64,000 nucleotides of DNA. Origin: Streptomyces griseus subsp. griseus (GTDB lineage: Bacteria > Actinomycetota > Actinomycetes > Streptomycetales > Streptomycetaceae). The position numbers were made by a program, and so were the translations under genes. The stretch is from assembly GCF_000720255.1 (NCBI RefSeq), contig NZ_JOJE01000001.1, forward strand, positions 186,001 through 250,000, written 5' to 3'. How positions within the stretch are numbered: the stretch's first letter is position 1; each line of letters starts with the position of its first letter. The notes beneath the pieces are model-generated. The model did no database searches. It had not been told where the DNA came from and worked only from the letters and a program-made list of their open reading frames with translations. Positions 19,356 to 29,898 of the stretch are shown here, piece after piece.

Positions 19356-19378
19356 ACCGTAGAGGGCACCACTGACAA
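19356..19378 (-). promoter_or_regulatory. RecA-independent damage-type promoter upstream of the MFS pseudogene
   Basis: On the minus strand: TTGTCAGTGGT, 6 bases, TACGGT. This is one mismatch from the RecA-NDp consensus (TTGTCAGTGGC-N6-TAGGGT class) known from mycobacteria and Streptomyces repair genes. The decayed gene starts 30 bases downstream. Confidence 0.65.
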
Positions 19379-19458
19379 TCGGTCCGCGAGGACGTACGCC
19401 CAGCCGCGAAAACAGGTCCGGCCAGGCGCCCCATGGGCACCCGGCCGGTCCTCAACTT

Positions 19459-19794
19459 CTAGATCTCGCCGCGCAGTTTGGCGAGCGCCTCGGCGAGGAT
19501 CGCCTCACCGTCCGCGTCGCTGCGCCGCTCCCGTACGTACGCGAGGTGCGTCTTGTAGGGCTCGGTCCGCGGCGGGTCCGGCGGGTTGTCCCGGTCCTGT
19601 CCGGCCGGGAAGCCGCAGCGCGGGCAGTCCCAGTTGTCGGGAACCTGTGCGTCGCTGGCGAAGCTGGGCTGCGTCTCGTGCCCGTTGGAGCACCAGAAGG
19701 AGATGCGCAGACGCGGCGCGGACTCGCCGCGCTCGGCCTCGCCCATCGGCCCCGCCCCGACCCGGCTTCCTCGGATCGCGTTGCCACTTGCCAC
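19459..19794 (-). CDS. RNA polymerase-binding protein, RbpA family (paralogue type)
   Basis: 111 residues starting at GTG 19794 with GGGAG upstream. RbpA proteins bind RNA polymerase and the principal sigma factor and stimulate initiation. Family marks: N-terminal AIRGSRVG, a zinc-type pair CSNGH (about 34-38) and CPRC (about 56-59), and the C-terminal RTEPYKTHLAYVRERRS helix that corresponds to the sigma-interacting THWDMLxERR region of RbpA. The sequence differs clearly from the main Streptomyces RbpA, so it is probably the second family member. Its 5' leader has a stem GCGAAGCG/CGCTTCGC at 19822-19848. Confidence 0.85.
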   Translation of the reverse strand: MASGNAIRGSRVGAGPMGEAERGESAPRLRISFWCSNGHETQPSFASDAQVPDNWDCPRCGFPAGQDRDNPPDPPRTEPYKTHLAYVRERRSDADGEAILAEALAKLRGEI

Positions 19795-19821
19795 GGTCGT
19801 AACTCCCTGCGTGATGGTGCC

Positions 19822-19848
19822 GCGAAGCGAGTCGGCGTTCCGCTTCGC
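19822..19848 (-). promoter_or_regulatory. Hairpin in the leader of the RbpA-family gene
   Basis: Perfect 8-base stem GCGAAGCG / CGCTTCGC with an 11-base loop, 28-54 bases upstream of the start codon. No known RNA element recognised; it could be a small attenuator-like or stabilising structure. Confidence 0.35.
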
Positions 19849-20006
19849 CGCGAGCGCCTCAGTCTACGTAAGGCCCAACGCGCGTCCAGTGCTTGGAGTT
19901 ACAAGGTCCCCGCTCCCGGGCGCAAGCCCCATGATAGGCCGCGCTCACGTGCGCGTACCGAACATGGGGCCTTACGTACGGAATGTGCGTATGTGCGAGC
20001 GGCGGA

Positions 20007-20243
20007 TCAGCTGCTCGTCTTCATGAGGAGACCGAGGACGATGATGCACGCGAACCACAGCAGGCCGATGACCACGGTGATGCGGTCGAGGTTGCGCTCG
20101 GCGACCGAGGAGCCGCCGACGGAGGACTGCATGCCGCCACCGAACATGTCGGAGAGGCCGCCGCCCTTCCCCTTGTGCATCAGCACCAGCAGCATCAGCA
20201 GCAGGCTGAAGACGATCAGGGCGATCGAGAACCCCAAAACCAC
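20007..20243 (-). CDS. secG: Preprotein translocase subunit SecG
   Basis: Small membrane subunit of SecYEG. 78 residues with two hydrophobic helices (about 1-21 and 54-73) separated by the Gly-rich loop HKGKGGGLSDMFGGG, the SecG hallmark. GTG start at 20243 preceded by GAGGAAG. It lies just after tpiA, as in many actinobacteria, and may be read from the glycolytic operon. Confidence 0.95.
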   Translation of the reverse strand: MVLGFSIALIVFSLLLMLLVLMHKGKGGGLSDMFGGGMQSSVGGSSVAERNLDRITVVIGLLWFACIIVLGLLMKTSS

Positions 20244-20350
20244 GGCTGGACCAACTTCCTCGGATTCGGATGGACGACGGGGCCCAGCTCACAGTGCTGG
20301 ACCCCGCAAGGGTACGACGGATCGCCGCTACCGCATACTCACAGCTCGGA

Positions 20351-21127
20351 TCACTGGTCGCGGAAGCGCACGATCTTGACGAACTCGTCGGCGTCCAGGG
20401 AGGCACCGCCCACCAGGGCGCCGTCGATGTCGGCCTGCGCCATGATCTCGGCGACGTTGCCGGCCTTGACGGAGCCGCCGTACTGGATGCGGACCTGGTC
20501 GGCCAGCTCCTGGCTGTACAGCTCGGCGATCTTGCCGCGGATGGCGGCGCAGACCTCCTGGGCGTCCTCGGCGCCGCAGACCTTGCCGGTGCCGATGGCC
20601 CAGACGGGCTCGTAGGCGATCACGACGGTCTCGGCCTGCTCGGCCGGGAGGTCCTTGAGGCCGCCCTCGACCTGGGCGAGGGTGTGCGAGACATGGTTGC
20701 CCGCCTCGCGGACCTCCAGCTCCTCGCCGACACACAGGATCGGGGTCAGGCCGTGCTTGTAGGCGGCCTTGACCTTGGCGTTGACCAGCTCGTCGGTCTC
20801 GTTGTGGTACTGGCGCCGCTCGGAGTGGCCGATCGCCACGTACGTGCACTTCAGCTTGGCCAGCATCGAGCCGGAGATCTCGCCGGTGTACGCGCCGGAG
20901 TCGTGCGCCGAGAGGTCCTGGGCGCCGTACTTGATCTTGAGCTTGTCGCCGTCCACCAGGGTCTGCACGGAGCGCAGGTCGGTGAAGGGCGGCAGGACGG
21001 CGACCTCGACGGCGTCGTAGTCCTTGTCGGACAGGGCGAAGGCGAGCTTCTGGACGTGGGCGATGGCCTCGAGGTGGTTGAGGTTCATCTTCCAGTTGCC
21101 CGCCATCAGCGGCGTGCGCGTGCTCAT
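20351..21127 (-). CDS. tpiA: Triosephosphate isomerase
   Basis: Interconverts dihydroxyacetone phosphate and glyceraldehyde-3-phosphate. 258 residues. Active-site Lys13 in GNWKMN, the His in AIGHSERR, and the Glu in [12 protein letters not shown]; phosphate-binding GGSVKAGN near the C-terminus. ATG at 21127 lies 4 bases after the pgk stop, so pgk and tpiA are co-transcribed. Confidence 0.98.
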   Translation of the reverse strand: MSTRTPLMAGNWKMNLNHLEAIAHVQKLAFALSDKDYDAVEVAVLPPFTDLRSVQTLVDGDKLKIKYGAQDLSAHDSGAYTGEISGSMLAKLKCTYVAIGHSERRQYHNETDELVNAKVKAAYKHGLTPILCVGEELEVREAGNHVSHTLAQVEGGLKDLPAEQAETVVIAYEPVWAIGTGKVCGAEDAQEVCAAIRGKIAELYSQELADQVRIQYGGSVKAGNVAEIMAQADIDGALVGGASLDADEFVKIVRFRDQ

Positions 21128-21131
21128 TGGG

Positions 21132-22343
21132 TCAGTCCTCCAGTGCGGCGAGGCCGGGGAGCGTCTTGCCCTCGAGGTATTCGAGGGAGGCGCCGCCACC
21201 GGTCGAGATGTGGCCGAATGCGGTTTCGTCGAAGCCCAGGATCCGGACCGCCGCGGCGGAGTCGCCGCCGCCGACGACCGTGAAGGCCGAAGAGTCGAGG
21301 AGAGCCTGGGCGACCGCCTTGGTCCCCTCGGCGAATTCGGGGTGCTCGAAGACGCCCATCGGTCCGTTCCAGAAGACGGTGGCGGCGTCGGTGATCTTCG
21401 AGGCGTACAGCTTGCCGGACGCCGGGCCGATGTCCAGGCCCATCCGGTCGGCCGGAATGGCGTCCGCGGCGACGGTGGTGGCATCGGCCGGGGCCTTGGT
21501 CTTCAGGTCCGGGAACGCGGGGGCGACCACCGCGTCGACCGGCAGGACCAGCTCGACGCCGGTCTTCTCGGCGCGCTCGATGTACTCCAGGACCGCCGGG
21601 ATCTGGTCCTCCTGGAGGAGGGACGCGCCGACCTCGTGGCCCTTGGCCTTGAGGAAGGTGAAGGCCATGCCGCCGCCGATGAGGATGCGGTCGGCCTTGC
21701 CCAGCAGCTCGTCGATGACGGCGAGCTTGTCGGAGACCTTGGCGCCGCCGAGCACGACCACGTAGGGCCGCTGGACCTCGTCGGTGAGCTTCTTCAGGAC
21801 GCCGACCTCGGTGGCGATCAGGTGGCCGGCGTAGTGCGGCAGCTTGCCGGGGAGGTCGAAGACCGAGGCGTGCTTGCGGTGGACGGCACCGAAGCCGTCA
21901 CCGACGTAGGCGTCGGCCAGCGCGGCGAGCTGGTCGGCGAAGGCGCCGCGCTCGGCGTCGTCCTTGGACGTCTCCCCCGCGTTGAAGCGGAGGTTCTCGA
22001 CGACCGCGACCTGTCCGTCGGCGAGGCCCGCGACCGTGGCGGTGGCGGACTCGCCCACCGTGTCGGTCGCGAACGCCACGGAGGCGTCCAGGAGTTCACC
22101 GAGGCGCGCGGCGGCCGGGGCGAGCGAGAAGGCCGGGTCCGGGGCGCCCTTGGGACGGCCCAGGTGGGAGGCGACGACCACACGGGCGCCCGCCTCGGCG
22201 AGGGCCTTCACGGTCGGCAGGACGGCGCGGATACGGCCGTCGTCGGTGATGGTGGTGCCGTCCAGCGGCACGTTGAGGTCGGCGCGGACGAAGACCCGCT
22301 TGCCCGTGACGCCCTCGGCGAGGAGTTCGTCGATCGTCTTCAT
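21132..22343 (-). CDS. pgk: Phosphoglycerate kinase
   Basis: Makes ATP from 1,3-bisphosphoglycerate. 403 residues. N-terminal [14 protein letters not shown] and GRPKG substrate motifs, and C-terminal [23 protein letters not shown] nucleotide-binding motifs are all present. Lies between gap and tpiA on the same strand; 133 bases separate it from gap. Confidence 0.98.
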   Translation of the reverse strand: MKTIDELLAEGVTGKRVFVRADLNVPLDGTTITDDGRIRAVLPTVKALAEAGARVVVASHLGRPKGAPDPAFSLAPAAARLGELLDASVAFATDTVGESATATVAGLADGQVAVVENLRFNAGETSKDDAERGAFADQLAALADAYVGDGFGAVHRKHASVFDLPGKLPHYAGHLIATEVGVLKKLTDEVQRPYVVVLGGAKVSDKLAVIDELLGKADRILIGGGMAFTFLKAKGHEVGASLLQEDQIPAVLEYIERAEKTGVELVLPVDAVVAPAFPDLKTKAPADATTVAADAIPADRMGLDIGPASGKLYASKITDAATVFWNGPMGVFEHPEFAEGTKAVAQALLDSSAFTVVGGGDSAAAVRILGFDETAFGHISTGGGASLEYLEGKTLPGLAALED

Positions 22344-22476
22344 TGAAGGGACTCCCGAGTGGACTGGTGGTGCTCGTGATCGTAAGAGGGCCGGTCTGTA
22401 CGTGAGTCAGGGCCCGGACGGCGCGTCCCTGCGCCGCCCGAGCCCTGCACTCACATCAATGTGCCTGCTCTGTGGA

Positions 22477-23559
<1,083 letters not shown>

Positions 23560-23611
23560 CTACCTCTCTGAAGCCGCCGGGGTGACATTGAGACGTCCCA
23601 TACACGGCACG

Positions 23612-23645
23612 GCGGTCCGTACCCGCCAGTAGGGGTACGGACCGC
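23612..23645 (-). terminator. Terminator after the M14 carboxypeptidase gene
   Basis: A 13-base perfect stem (GCGGTCCGTACCC / GGGTACGGACCGC) with an 8-base loop, 63 bases downstream of the carboxypeptidase stop on the minus strand. It should insulate gap from the upstream gene. Confidence 0.7.
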
Positions 23646-23707
23646 CCGGCCCGGAAAGGCCACTCACTCGATCCGGTTACGGAACGTCAGTTGCCATTGA
23701 CCGCGTG

Positions 23708-26662
23708 TCACTCATGCAGGGAGTCGAGTGCCGTTCCCACGAGGGCCGCGCGCTCGGCCGCCGACGTGAGGTGTTCCAGACCGAACCCCAGCAACACGGT
23801 GTCGTCCGTGGTGACGGCGCCGTACGTCTGGAACAGGGCTCCGGAGCGGCCCCAGTCCTTGACGACCGCGGGGCTGCCCGCGGGCGGGCCGGGGGTGCTC
23901 CACGCACCGAGCGAGGTCTCGAAGCCCTCGGTCTCGACGGCGTTGCCTCCGATGACGACGGACGCGTTGTCGGCGAGGACGCCGCGGCCGCCGGATCCGG
24001 GGTCGGTGATGTAGCTGAGGGAGACCTCGACCTTCTTCCCGGCGTACGCGGAGAGGTCGAAGGAGACCTCCTGCCAGCCGGCCGACGCCCCGGTGAAGCT
24101 GTTCCACGAGCCACTGGTGCCGGAGGCCGTGCAGCCGCTGCCGGAGTGCGTGAGGTACCGGGTGAGGGCGGGGTGCGCCTGGATGAAGAACCCTGCGCCG
24201 CACTCGGCGGGCACGACGTCGCTCGTGGCGCCGCCCTTGTCCGGGAGCGTGGTCCAGTCGTCGGCACCGGCGGTGTGCGCCTCCAGGACCGCGTGGTCGT
24301 ACCCCTTCTCGGTGTCCCACAGGAGCCGGGTGCGCAGCGTGGGCGTCTGGGAGGCGGTCACCGCGGTGAGGTCGACGGTGCGGGTGAGGCGGTCCCAGGC
24401 GTAGTCGCTGTGCGTGGCCGCGGCCATGAAAGCGCCCTGGTACGGCCCGTAGGGGTTGGCGGTGCCCGGGTAGCGGCCCGCTCCCGCACTGGCGAACTGG
24501 GGGTACTTGCCCGGGGAGAGGGTGTCCGAGGTGACGCTGTAGGAACCGGCCGCGTCCAGGGGGTTGCCGGGCGCGCCGCCCAGGGTCGCGGTGGCTCCGG
24601 CGAGGTCGCCGGTGCCCTCGAAGGCGGTGGTGCCGGGCAGCGACGTACGGGTGTAGGCGCCCAGGTAGTACTGGCTGAAGTCGTCCGACGGGGTGCCGTC
24701 GCCGAGGTCGACGGCGCCGCCGGCCTTTTCGCCCGCCTCGATCAGCTTGCCGCCCTCGTTGAGGTAGGCGCGCAACTGGAGTTGGGTGAGGTTGCCGGGA
24801 GTGCTCGCGCCCGTGTAGTGGACGACCGTCCCGAAGTGCTTGAGCACGCCGAGCGCGTCGGGGGCGCCCTGGGTGGCGACGTCCCAGACGACCGCCTTGC
24901 GGCCGTTGGCCTTCAGGGCGTCCACGTACTTCTGTGCCTGCGTGGCGGTCACGCCCTCCTCGGCTACCACCAGGGTGTTCGCACGGGGGCCCGCGGCGAC
25001 CTTGTAGGTGAAGTGGTCGCTCGATGCCTTCTTGCCGCCGCGGGTCCGCCCGGTGAACCACACCTCGACCTTGTCGCCCGGGTCCGCGCCGCGCACCCTG
25101 GCCCGGTACTCGTCGAAGTGGCGGTTGTCGTCACCGCCGTACGTCTCGCCGCCCTTCCAGGGCCGCAGCGCCGTGCTCTTGGTCCGGCTGCCGTTGACGC
25201 GGTACTTGAGCTCCTTGTCGCGGACCGACTTGCGGGCGACGACGGAGACCTCCTGGTCGGCGCCGCGCGCGTAGGACGTGGTGAAGGGGGCCGGGGTGAA
25301 GTCGGCGGCCTTCAGACCGAGCGAGGACGTCGGCTGGTCGGGGTGGGCGGCGGACTCGGCGACGGAGAGCGCGAAGGGGATGTTCTTGGCGAACTCCTGC
25401 TGGATCAGCTTCTCGTCGTCGGGGAAGTTGAAGACCGACTGGCAGTCGGCCGCGTTCCAGGCGTCGTCCGGATCGAGGTTCGACGCGGTCTCGCAGGTCG
25501 ACATCTCGGGGGTGAACATCGCCATGCCGTTGACGTTGGCCGCGTGGCCGTCCGCCTCGCCGTTGGTGGTGTAGAGCTCCGAGGAGACCTGCGGGTGGTA
25601 GCCGGGGATCGCGGAGTTGTCCGGCGTGCCGGCGAGGGCCTTGTAGAGGACGTCGTCCGGTGTGTCGGTGGCGACCTGCCAGCCGACGCCGTAGAGGAGG
25701 AGTTCGGCGGCGGAGTGGTAGTTGATGCCGTACTGGAAGCCGATGCGCCGCTGGAAGGCGTCGAGCGCGCGGGTCTCGGGCTCGGAGTCGGGGGCCGTGC
25801 CGCGGTAGGTCTCGCTGGTGGGGTTGGGGGACGAACCCTCGTCGTCGTAACCCCACTTGTAGGCGAAGTTGCGGTTGAGGTCGACACCGTCGCCGACACC
25901 GATGGCGCCGTCGCCGTTGGCGTCGCGCAGGTTCTTGCGCCACAGGCGGGTGTCGGAGGTCTGGAAGGTGTAGTCGTAGCCGTCGGGGTTGGCCGAGACG
26001 ACGAACCACAGCTCGGTCGAGTCGACGATCTTCCTGACGCGCCGGTCGGTCTTGTAGTGGTCCAGGTAGTAGTGGAGCAGACGCCTCGTCATCTCCGGCG
26101 TGATCCACTCGCGCGCGTGCTGGTTGGACATGTACAGCACGGCGGGCTTGCTGCCGTCCTTGGACTTCTTCGCGCCCTTGGTCAGTTTGAGCGCGAGGAT
26201 GTCCTGGCCGTTGACAGTTTTTCCGAGGGAGACGACCTTGGTGAGGTCCGAGTGCTGCCGCCCGGTCCTGACGATCTCTTCCTTGATGCCGCCGCGGCCG
26301 CTGTACGGGCGGTACACGCCGTCGGCGGCGGACTGGACGCGGTTCTCCGCCCGGGCCGAGAGGGTGTGCTCGGTGAGGTCGACGCCCTGCTTCTCCAGCT
26401 TCTGTGCCTGCTTGCCGGTGAGGTAGAGCTCGACGGTCGCGGTGCCCTTCGCGGGCGCCTGTTCGCCGAGTTCGTGGCCGTCCTGTCCGGCCGCCAGCAG
26501 CAGGGGTACCTGTTTCTTGGTGACCTCGGCGCGGTAGACCTTGACCTCGTCCGGGCCGGGGTCCGCCGCACGGCCGGGTTGTGCCTGGGCGATGGGTGCG
26601 ATGCTCACCCCGCCGATCAGGAGCGCGCCGACAGCGAGGATCGATCTCGCTCTGTGTCTCAT
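23708..26662 (-). CDS. Secreted M14 zinc carboxypeptidase with C-terminal accessory domain
   Basis: Extracellular metallocarboxypeptidase, 984 residues. Signal peptide MRHRARSILAVGALLIGG ending near AQA (about 27). M14 domain about 115-440: zinc ligands His182 and Glu185 (QHAREW) and His316 (NYHSA), substrate-binding region DLNRNF (261-266), and catalytic Glu386 in FTPEMS. After a middle region comes a ThuA/GATase-like stretch (LVVAEEGVTATQAQKYVDAL..) and a C-terminal MAM/immune-inhibitor-A-like beta domain (WNSFTG..WQEVSFDLSAYAGKKVEVSLSY). Start chosen at ATG 26662 because it begins the signal peptide. It lies between whiA and gap, as an insertion in otherwise conserved order. Confidence 0.92.
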   Translation of the reverse strand: MRHRARSILAVGALLIGGVSIAPIAQAQPGRAADPGPDEVKVYRAEVTKKQVPLLLAAGQDGHELGEQAPAKGTATVELYLTGKQAQKLEKQGVDLTEHTLSARAENRVQSAADGVYRPYSGRGGIKEEIVRTGRQHSDLTKVVSLGKTVNGQDILALKLTKGAKKSKDGSKPAVLYMSNQHAREWITPEMTRRLLHYYLDHYKTDRRVRKIVDSTELWFVVSANPDGYDYTFQTSDTRLWRKNLRDANGDGAIGVGDGVDLNRNFAYKWGYDDEGSSPNPTSETYRGTAPDSEPETRALDAFQRRIGFQYGINYHSAAELLLYGVGWQVATDTPDDVLYKALAGTPDNSAIPGYHPQVSSELYTTNGEADGHAANVNGMAMFTPEMSTCETASNLDPDDAWNAADCQSVFNFPDDEKLIQQEFAKNIPFALSVAESAAHPDQPTSSLGLKAADFTPAPFTTSYARGADQEVSVVARKSVRDKELKYRVNGSRTKSTALRPWKGGETYGGDDNRHFDEYRARVRGADPGDKVEVWFTGRTRGGKKASSDHFTYKVAAGPRANTLVVAEEGVTATQAQKYVDALKANGRKAVVWDVATQGAPDALGVLKHFGTVVHYTGASTPGNLTQLQLRAYLNEGGKLIEAGEKAGGAVDLGDGTPSDDFSQYYLGAYTRTSLPGTTAFEGTGDLAGATATLGGAPGNPLDAAGSYSVTSDTLSPGKYPQFASAGAGRYPGTANPYGPYQGAFMAAATHSDYAWDRLTRTVDLTAVTASQTPTLRTRLLWDTEKGYDHAVLEAHTAGADDWTTLPDKGGATSDVVPAECGAGFFIQAHPALTRYLTHSGSGCTASGTSGSWNSFTGASAGWQEVSFDLSAYAGKKVEVSLSYITDPGSGGRGVLADNASVVIGGNAVETEGFETSLGAWSTPGPPAGSPAVVKDWGRSGALFQTYGAVTTDDTVLLGFGLEHLTSAAERAALVGTALDSLHE

Positions 26663-26757
26663 GTACCCCCCTAGCGGTGGTCCGCCACAGCGGCGGACAG
26701 ATGCCAGGCTCATGACACTTCATGATCGAGTCAAGGGCGCCTCATGGGACGTCAAAT

Positions 26758-26795
26758 GCCGGTGTCCTCACCCCAAAGGGGTAGGGAACACCGGC
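26758..26795 (-). terminator. Bulged hairpin after whiA
   Basis: Outer stem GCCGGTGT / ACACCGGC and inner stem ACCCC / GGGGT around AAA. It lies about 60 bases past the whiA stop and upstream of the carboxypeptidase gene, so it is a plausible end of the uvrC-rapZ-yvcK-whiA transcript. Confidence 0.55.
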
Positions 26796-26852
26796 GTCTG
26801 ACGGAACGTCCGTCGGGCTCCGTCGGCCTCCGTCGGCCTTTGTGAGCCTCCG

Positions 26853-27842
26853 TCAGCCGACGAGGTTGTCGGCCAGCTCGTCCGAGAGGTTCGCCTCCGT
26901 ACCCGGGATGCCCAGGTCCGAGGCCCGTTTGTCGGCCATCGCCAGCAGTCGGCGGATACGGCCGGCGACCGCGTCCTTGGTCAGCGGCGGGTCGGCGAGC
27001 GCGCCCAGCTCCTCCAGCGAGGCCTGCTTGTGCTCCATGCGCAGCCGGCCGGCGGCCGCCAGGTGCTCGGGGACCTCGTCAGCGAGGATCTCCAGGGCCC
27101 GCTGGACACGGGCTCCGGCGGCGACGGCCGCGCGGGCGGAACGGCGCAGGTTGGCGTCGTCGAAGTTGGCCAGACGGTTCGCCGTGGCGCGCACCTCGCG
27201 GCGCATCCGACGCTCCTCCCAGGCCAGCACGGACTCGTGCGCGCCGAGGCGGGTGAGCAGGGCACCGATCGCGTCGCCGTCGCGGACGACGACCCGGTCG
27301 ACCCCGCGGACCTCGCGGGCCTTCGCCGCGATCGAGAGCCGACGGGCCGCGCCGACCAGGGCGAGAGCCGCCTCGGGGCCCGGGCACGTGACCTCCAGGG
27401 AGGAGGAACGGCCGGGCTCGGTGAGCGAGCCGTGCGCCAGGAAGGCCCCGCGCCAGGCCGCCTCGGCGTCGCAGGTGGCCCCCGAGACCACCTGCGGGGG
27501 CAGGCCGCGGATCGGCCGGCCGCGGCCGTCCACCAGGCCGGTCTGGCGGGCCAGCTGGTCACCGCCCGCGACGACCCGCACCACGTAGCGCGAGCCTCGG
27601 CGCAGCCCACCGGGCGCCATCACGATCAGCTCGGAGCTGTGGCCGAAGATCTCCAGGATGTCCCGCTTGAGGCGGCGGGCCGCCATCGCGGTGTCCAGCT
27701 CCGCCTCGATCACGATGCGCCCGCTCACCAGGTGGAGGCCGCCGGCGAACCGCAGGACGGCGGAGACCTCCGCCTTCCGGCAGCAGGTCCGGGTGACGGG
27801 GAGCCGGGAGACCTCGTCCTTCACCGCTGGCGTCATCGCCAT
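26853..27842 (-). CDS. whiA: Sporulation transcription regulator WhiA
   Basis: WhiA works with WhiB to trigger sporulation septation in Streptomyces aerial hyphae; a single copy is conserved across Gram-positives. 329 residues: N-terminal homing-endonuclease-like fold ([44 protein letters not shown]) and a C-terminal helix-turn-helix ([22 protein letters not shown]). ATG 27842 overlaps the end of yvcK by 10 bases, indicating coupled translation within the conserved rapZ-yvcK-whiA group. Confidence 0.97.
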   Translation of the reverse strand: MAMTPAVKDEVSRLPVTRTCCRKAEVSAVLRFAGGLHLVSGRIVIEAELDTAMAARRLKRDILEIFGHSSELIVMAPGGLRRGSRYVVRVVAGGDQLARQTGLVDGRGRPIRGLPPQVVSGATCDAEAAWRGAFLAHGSLTEPGRSSSLEVTCPGPEAALALVGAARRLSIAAKAREVRGVDRVVVRDGDAIGALLTRLGAHESVLAWEERRMRREVRATANRLANFDDANLRRSARAAVAAGARVQRALEILADEVPEHLAAAGRLRMEHKQASLEELGALADPPLTKDAVAGRIRRLLAMADKRASDLGIPGTEANLSDELADNLVG

Positions 27843-28900
27843 GGGCCGATCCTTCCATGCATCCGAAAAATACGGTCGTACGCGGCGGCTAGGAGCTCCG
27901 GGTCGTGCCTTGGGCTCCCGTCCGTCCGGGCCACCGGCGCCAGCTCCACCGCGGCCCCGAACCGCTTGGCTGCGTCGGTGAGGAGGTCGCGGTCGGGCAC
28001 GGCGGCCTCGTCGGCCAGCACCACGTCCAGGGCGAGTTTAGGGGCGTGTCGCCCCAAAACCTCCAAATGACGCTGCGGGGAGAAGCCCTCGGTTTCTCCG
28101 GGCTGCGGGGCGAGGTTCAGGGAGAGTACCCGGCGGGCCTTGGTCGCGGTGAGCGCGTCCAGGAGTTCCGGCACCAGCAGGTGCGGAATGACCGACGAGA
28201 ACCAGGAGCCGGGGCCCAGAACCACCCAGTCGGCGTCCAGGACCGCAGCGACCGCCTCGGGGACGGCGGGCGGGTCGTGCGGCATGACGTGCACGGACTG
28301 CACCTCGCCGGGGGTGAGGGCGACGGTCGCCTGGCCGCGGACGGTGTCGACTTCCTCGGGCCGGTCCGGATCGTGCCCCTTGACCAGCGCCTGGAGCTCC
28401 AGCGGTACGGCGGACATGGGCAGCACCCGGCCCTGGGCACCCAGGAGCTTGCCGACCAGGTCGAGGGCCTGGACATGGTCGCCGAGCTGCTCCCACAGGG
28501 CGACGATCAGCAGGTTGCCGACCGCGTGCTCGTGCAGGTCGCCCTGGGACTGGAAGCGGTGCTGGATGACGCGGGCCCAGGTCTGGCCCCAGTCGTCGTC
28601 GCCGCACAGCGCGGCCAGCGCCTTGCGCAGGTCGCCGGGCGGCAGTACGCCCAGCTCGTCGCGCAGGCGCCCGCTGGAGCCGCCGTCGTCGGCCACCGTG
28701 ACCACGGCCGTGAGGTCGCCGGTGATGCGGCGCAGTGCGGCGAGCGAGGCGGACAGGCCCATGCCGCCGCCGAGGGCGACGACCTTGGGCTGGGTGCCCC
28801 GGCGGCGCGGCCTGGCCCCGCGCGCCTCGGCGGGTCGGCCCCCGCGGCCCTCGGGGTTGACCCTGCGCAGCCTGTTCAGCCGCGGTGTACGTCCGGTCAC
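27833..28900 (-). CDS. yvcK: Gluconeogenesis factor YvcK/CofD-like (UPF0052)
   Basis: Family proteins influence cell shape and carbon flux and may bind nucleotide-sugars. 355 residues. Start assigned to GTG 28900, which overlaps the rapZ stop as GTGA. The nucleotide-binding glycine motif is [18 protein letters not shown], followed by [13 protein letters not shown] and [10 protein letters not shown], then the YvcK-type [21 protein letters not shown]. The N-terminal 35 residues are basic and poorly conserved. Middle gene of the conserved rapZ-yvcK-whiA cluster. Confidence 0.93.
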   Translation of the reverse strand: MTGRTPRLNRLRRVNPEGRGGRPAEARGARPRRRGTQPKVVALGGGMGLSASLAALRRITGDLTAVVTVADDGGSSGRLRDELGVLPPGDLRKALAALCGDDDWGQTWARVIQHRFQSQGDLHEHAVGNLLIVALWEQLGDHVQALDLVGKLLGAQGRVLPMSAVPLELQALVKGHDPDRPEEVDTVRGQATVALTPGEVQSVHVMPHDPPAVPEAVAAVLDADWVVLGPGSWFSSVIPHLLVPELLDALTATKARRVLSLNLAPQPGETEGFSPQRHLEVLGRHAPKLALDVVLADEAAVPDRDLLTDAAKRFGAAVELAPVARTDGSPRHDPELLAAAYDRIFRMHGRIGPWR

Positions 28901-29898
28901 TCGCGCCCCATGTCCCGGTGCACGACCACGGTCTCCACGCCCTGGGAGGCGAGGCGGGCGGCCAGCTTCTCGGAAGTGGCGACCGAACGGTGCTTGCCTC
29001 CCGTACAGCCGACCGCGATGGTCACGTAGCGCTTGCCCTCGCGGCGGTACCCGGCGGCGATGAGCTGGAGCAGCTCGGCGTAGCGGTCGAGGAACTCCTT
29101 GGCCCCGGGCTGGTTGAAGACGTACGCCGCGACCTCCTCGTTCAGGCCGGTGAAGGGGCGCAGCTCCGGGACCCAGTGCGGGTTGGGCAGGAAGCGCATG
29201 TCCACGACCAGGTCGGCGTCGACGGGGAGGCCGTACTTGAAGCCGAAGGACATCACGGTGGCCCGCAGCTCGGGCTCCTCCTCGCCCGCGAACTGGGCGT
29301 CCATCTTCGCGCGCAGCTCGTGCACGTTGAGGCTGGAGGTGTCGATCACCAGGTCGGCGTCTCCGCGCAGCTCGCGCAGCAGCTCGCGCTCGGCGGCGAT
29401 GCCGTCGACGATGCGGCCGTCGCCCTGCAGCGGGTGGGGGCGGCGCACGGACTCGAAGCGGCGCACCAGGGCCTCGTCGGAGGACTCCAGGAAGACGATC
29501 CGCCGGGTGACGTGCTTGGCCTCCAGGTCGGCGAGGGACTCGCGGAGGTTGTCGAAGAAGCGGCGGCCGCGCACGTCGACGACGACCGCGATCCGCGCCA
29601 CATTGCCCTGGGAGCGGGCGCCGAGCTCCACCATGGTGGGGATCAGCGCGGGCGGGAGGTTGTCGACGACGAACCAGCCGAGGTCCTCCAGACACTTGGC
29701 GGCCGTCGAGCGCCCGGCGCCGGACATGCCGGAGATGATCACCAGCTCGGGGATGGCCGCGTCGGGGATCCCGGGCGGCGTGCTGTCCGTACTCACCTGT
29801 GCTCCGTGTTCCTGGCCCTCGGTGCCCGCTGTGCCCTGTGGGGCTCGCGTGGGCTCCTGATCTCGCTGTGCTGTGTGCTGTGCGTCGTTCTCGCTCAT
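28897..29898 (-). CDS. rapZ: RNase adapter/nucleotide-binding protein RapZ (YvcJ)
   Basis: P-loop protein; in E. coli RapZ guides small-RNA decay that controls amino-sugar synthesis, while the role in actinobacteria is less clear. 333 residues. Walker A GMSGAGRS (57-64), and the C-terminal domain with [23 protein letters not shown] (in part) and the [15 protein letters not shown] signature ([12 protein letters not shown]). The first 45 residues are an unconserved polar extension. ATG 29898 overlaps the uvrC stop by 4 bases. Confidence 0.95.
   Translation of the reverse strand: MSENDAQHTAQRDQEPTRAPQGTAGTEGQEHGAQVSTDSTPPGIPDAAIPELVIISGMSGAGRSTAAKCLEDLGWFVVDNLPPALIPTMVELGARSQGNVARIAVVVDVRGRRFFDNLRESLADLEAKHVTRRIVFLESSDEALVRRFESVRRPHPLQGDGRIVDGIAAERELLRELRGDADLVIDTSSLNVHELRAKMDAQFAGEEEPELRATVMSFGFKYGLPVDADLVVDMRFLPNPHWVPELRPFTGLNEEVAAYVFNQPGAKEFLDRYAELLQLIAAGYRREGKRYVTIAVGCTGGKHRSVATSEKLAARLASQGVETVVVHRDMGRE

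Noticed and set aside
23705..26674. Long open frame on the plus strand opposite the M14 carboxypeptidase
   Set aside because: It mirrors codon positions of a clear protease gene, is Val/Gly/Leu/Arg/Asp-biased and shows no domain; a typical high-GC antisense shadow.
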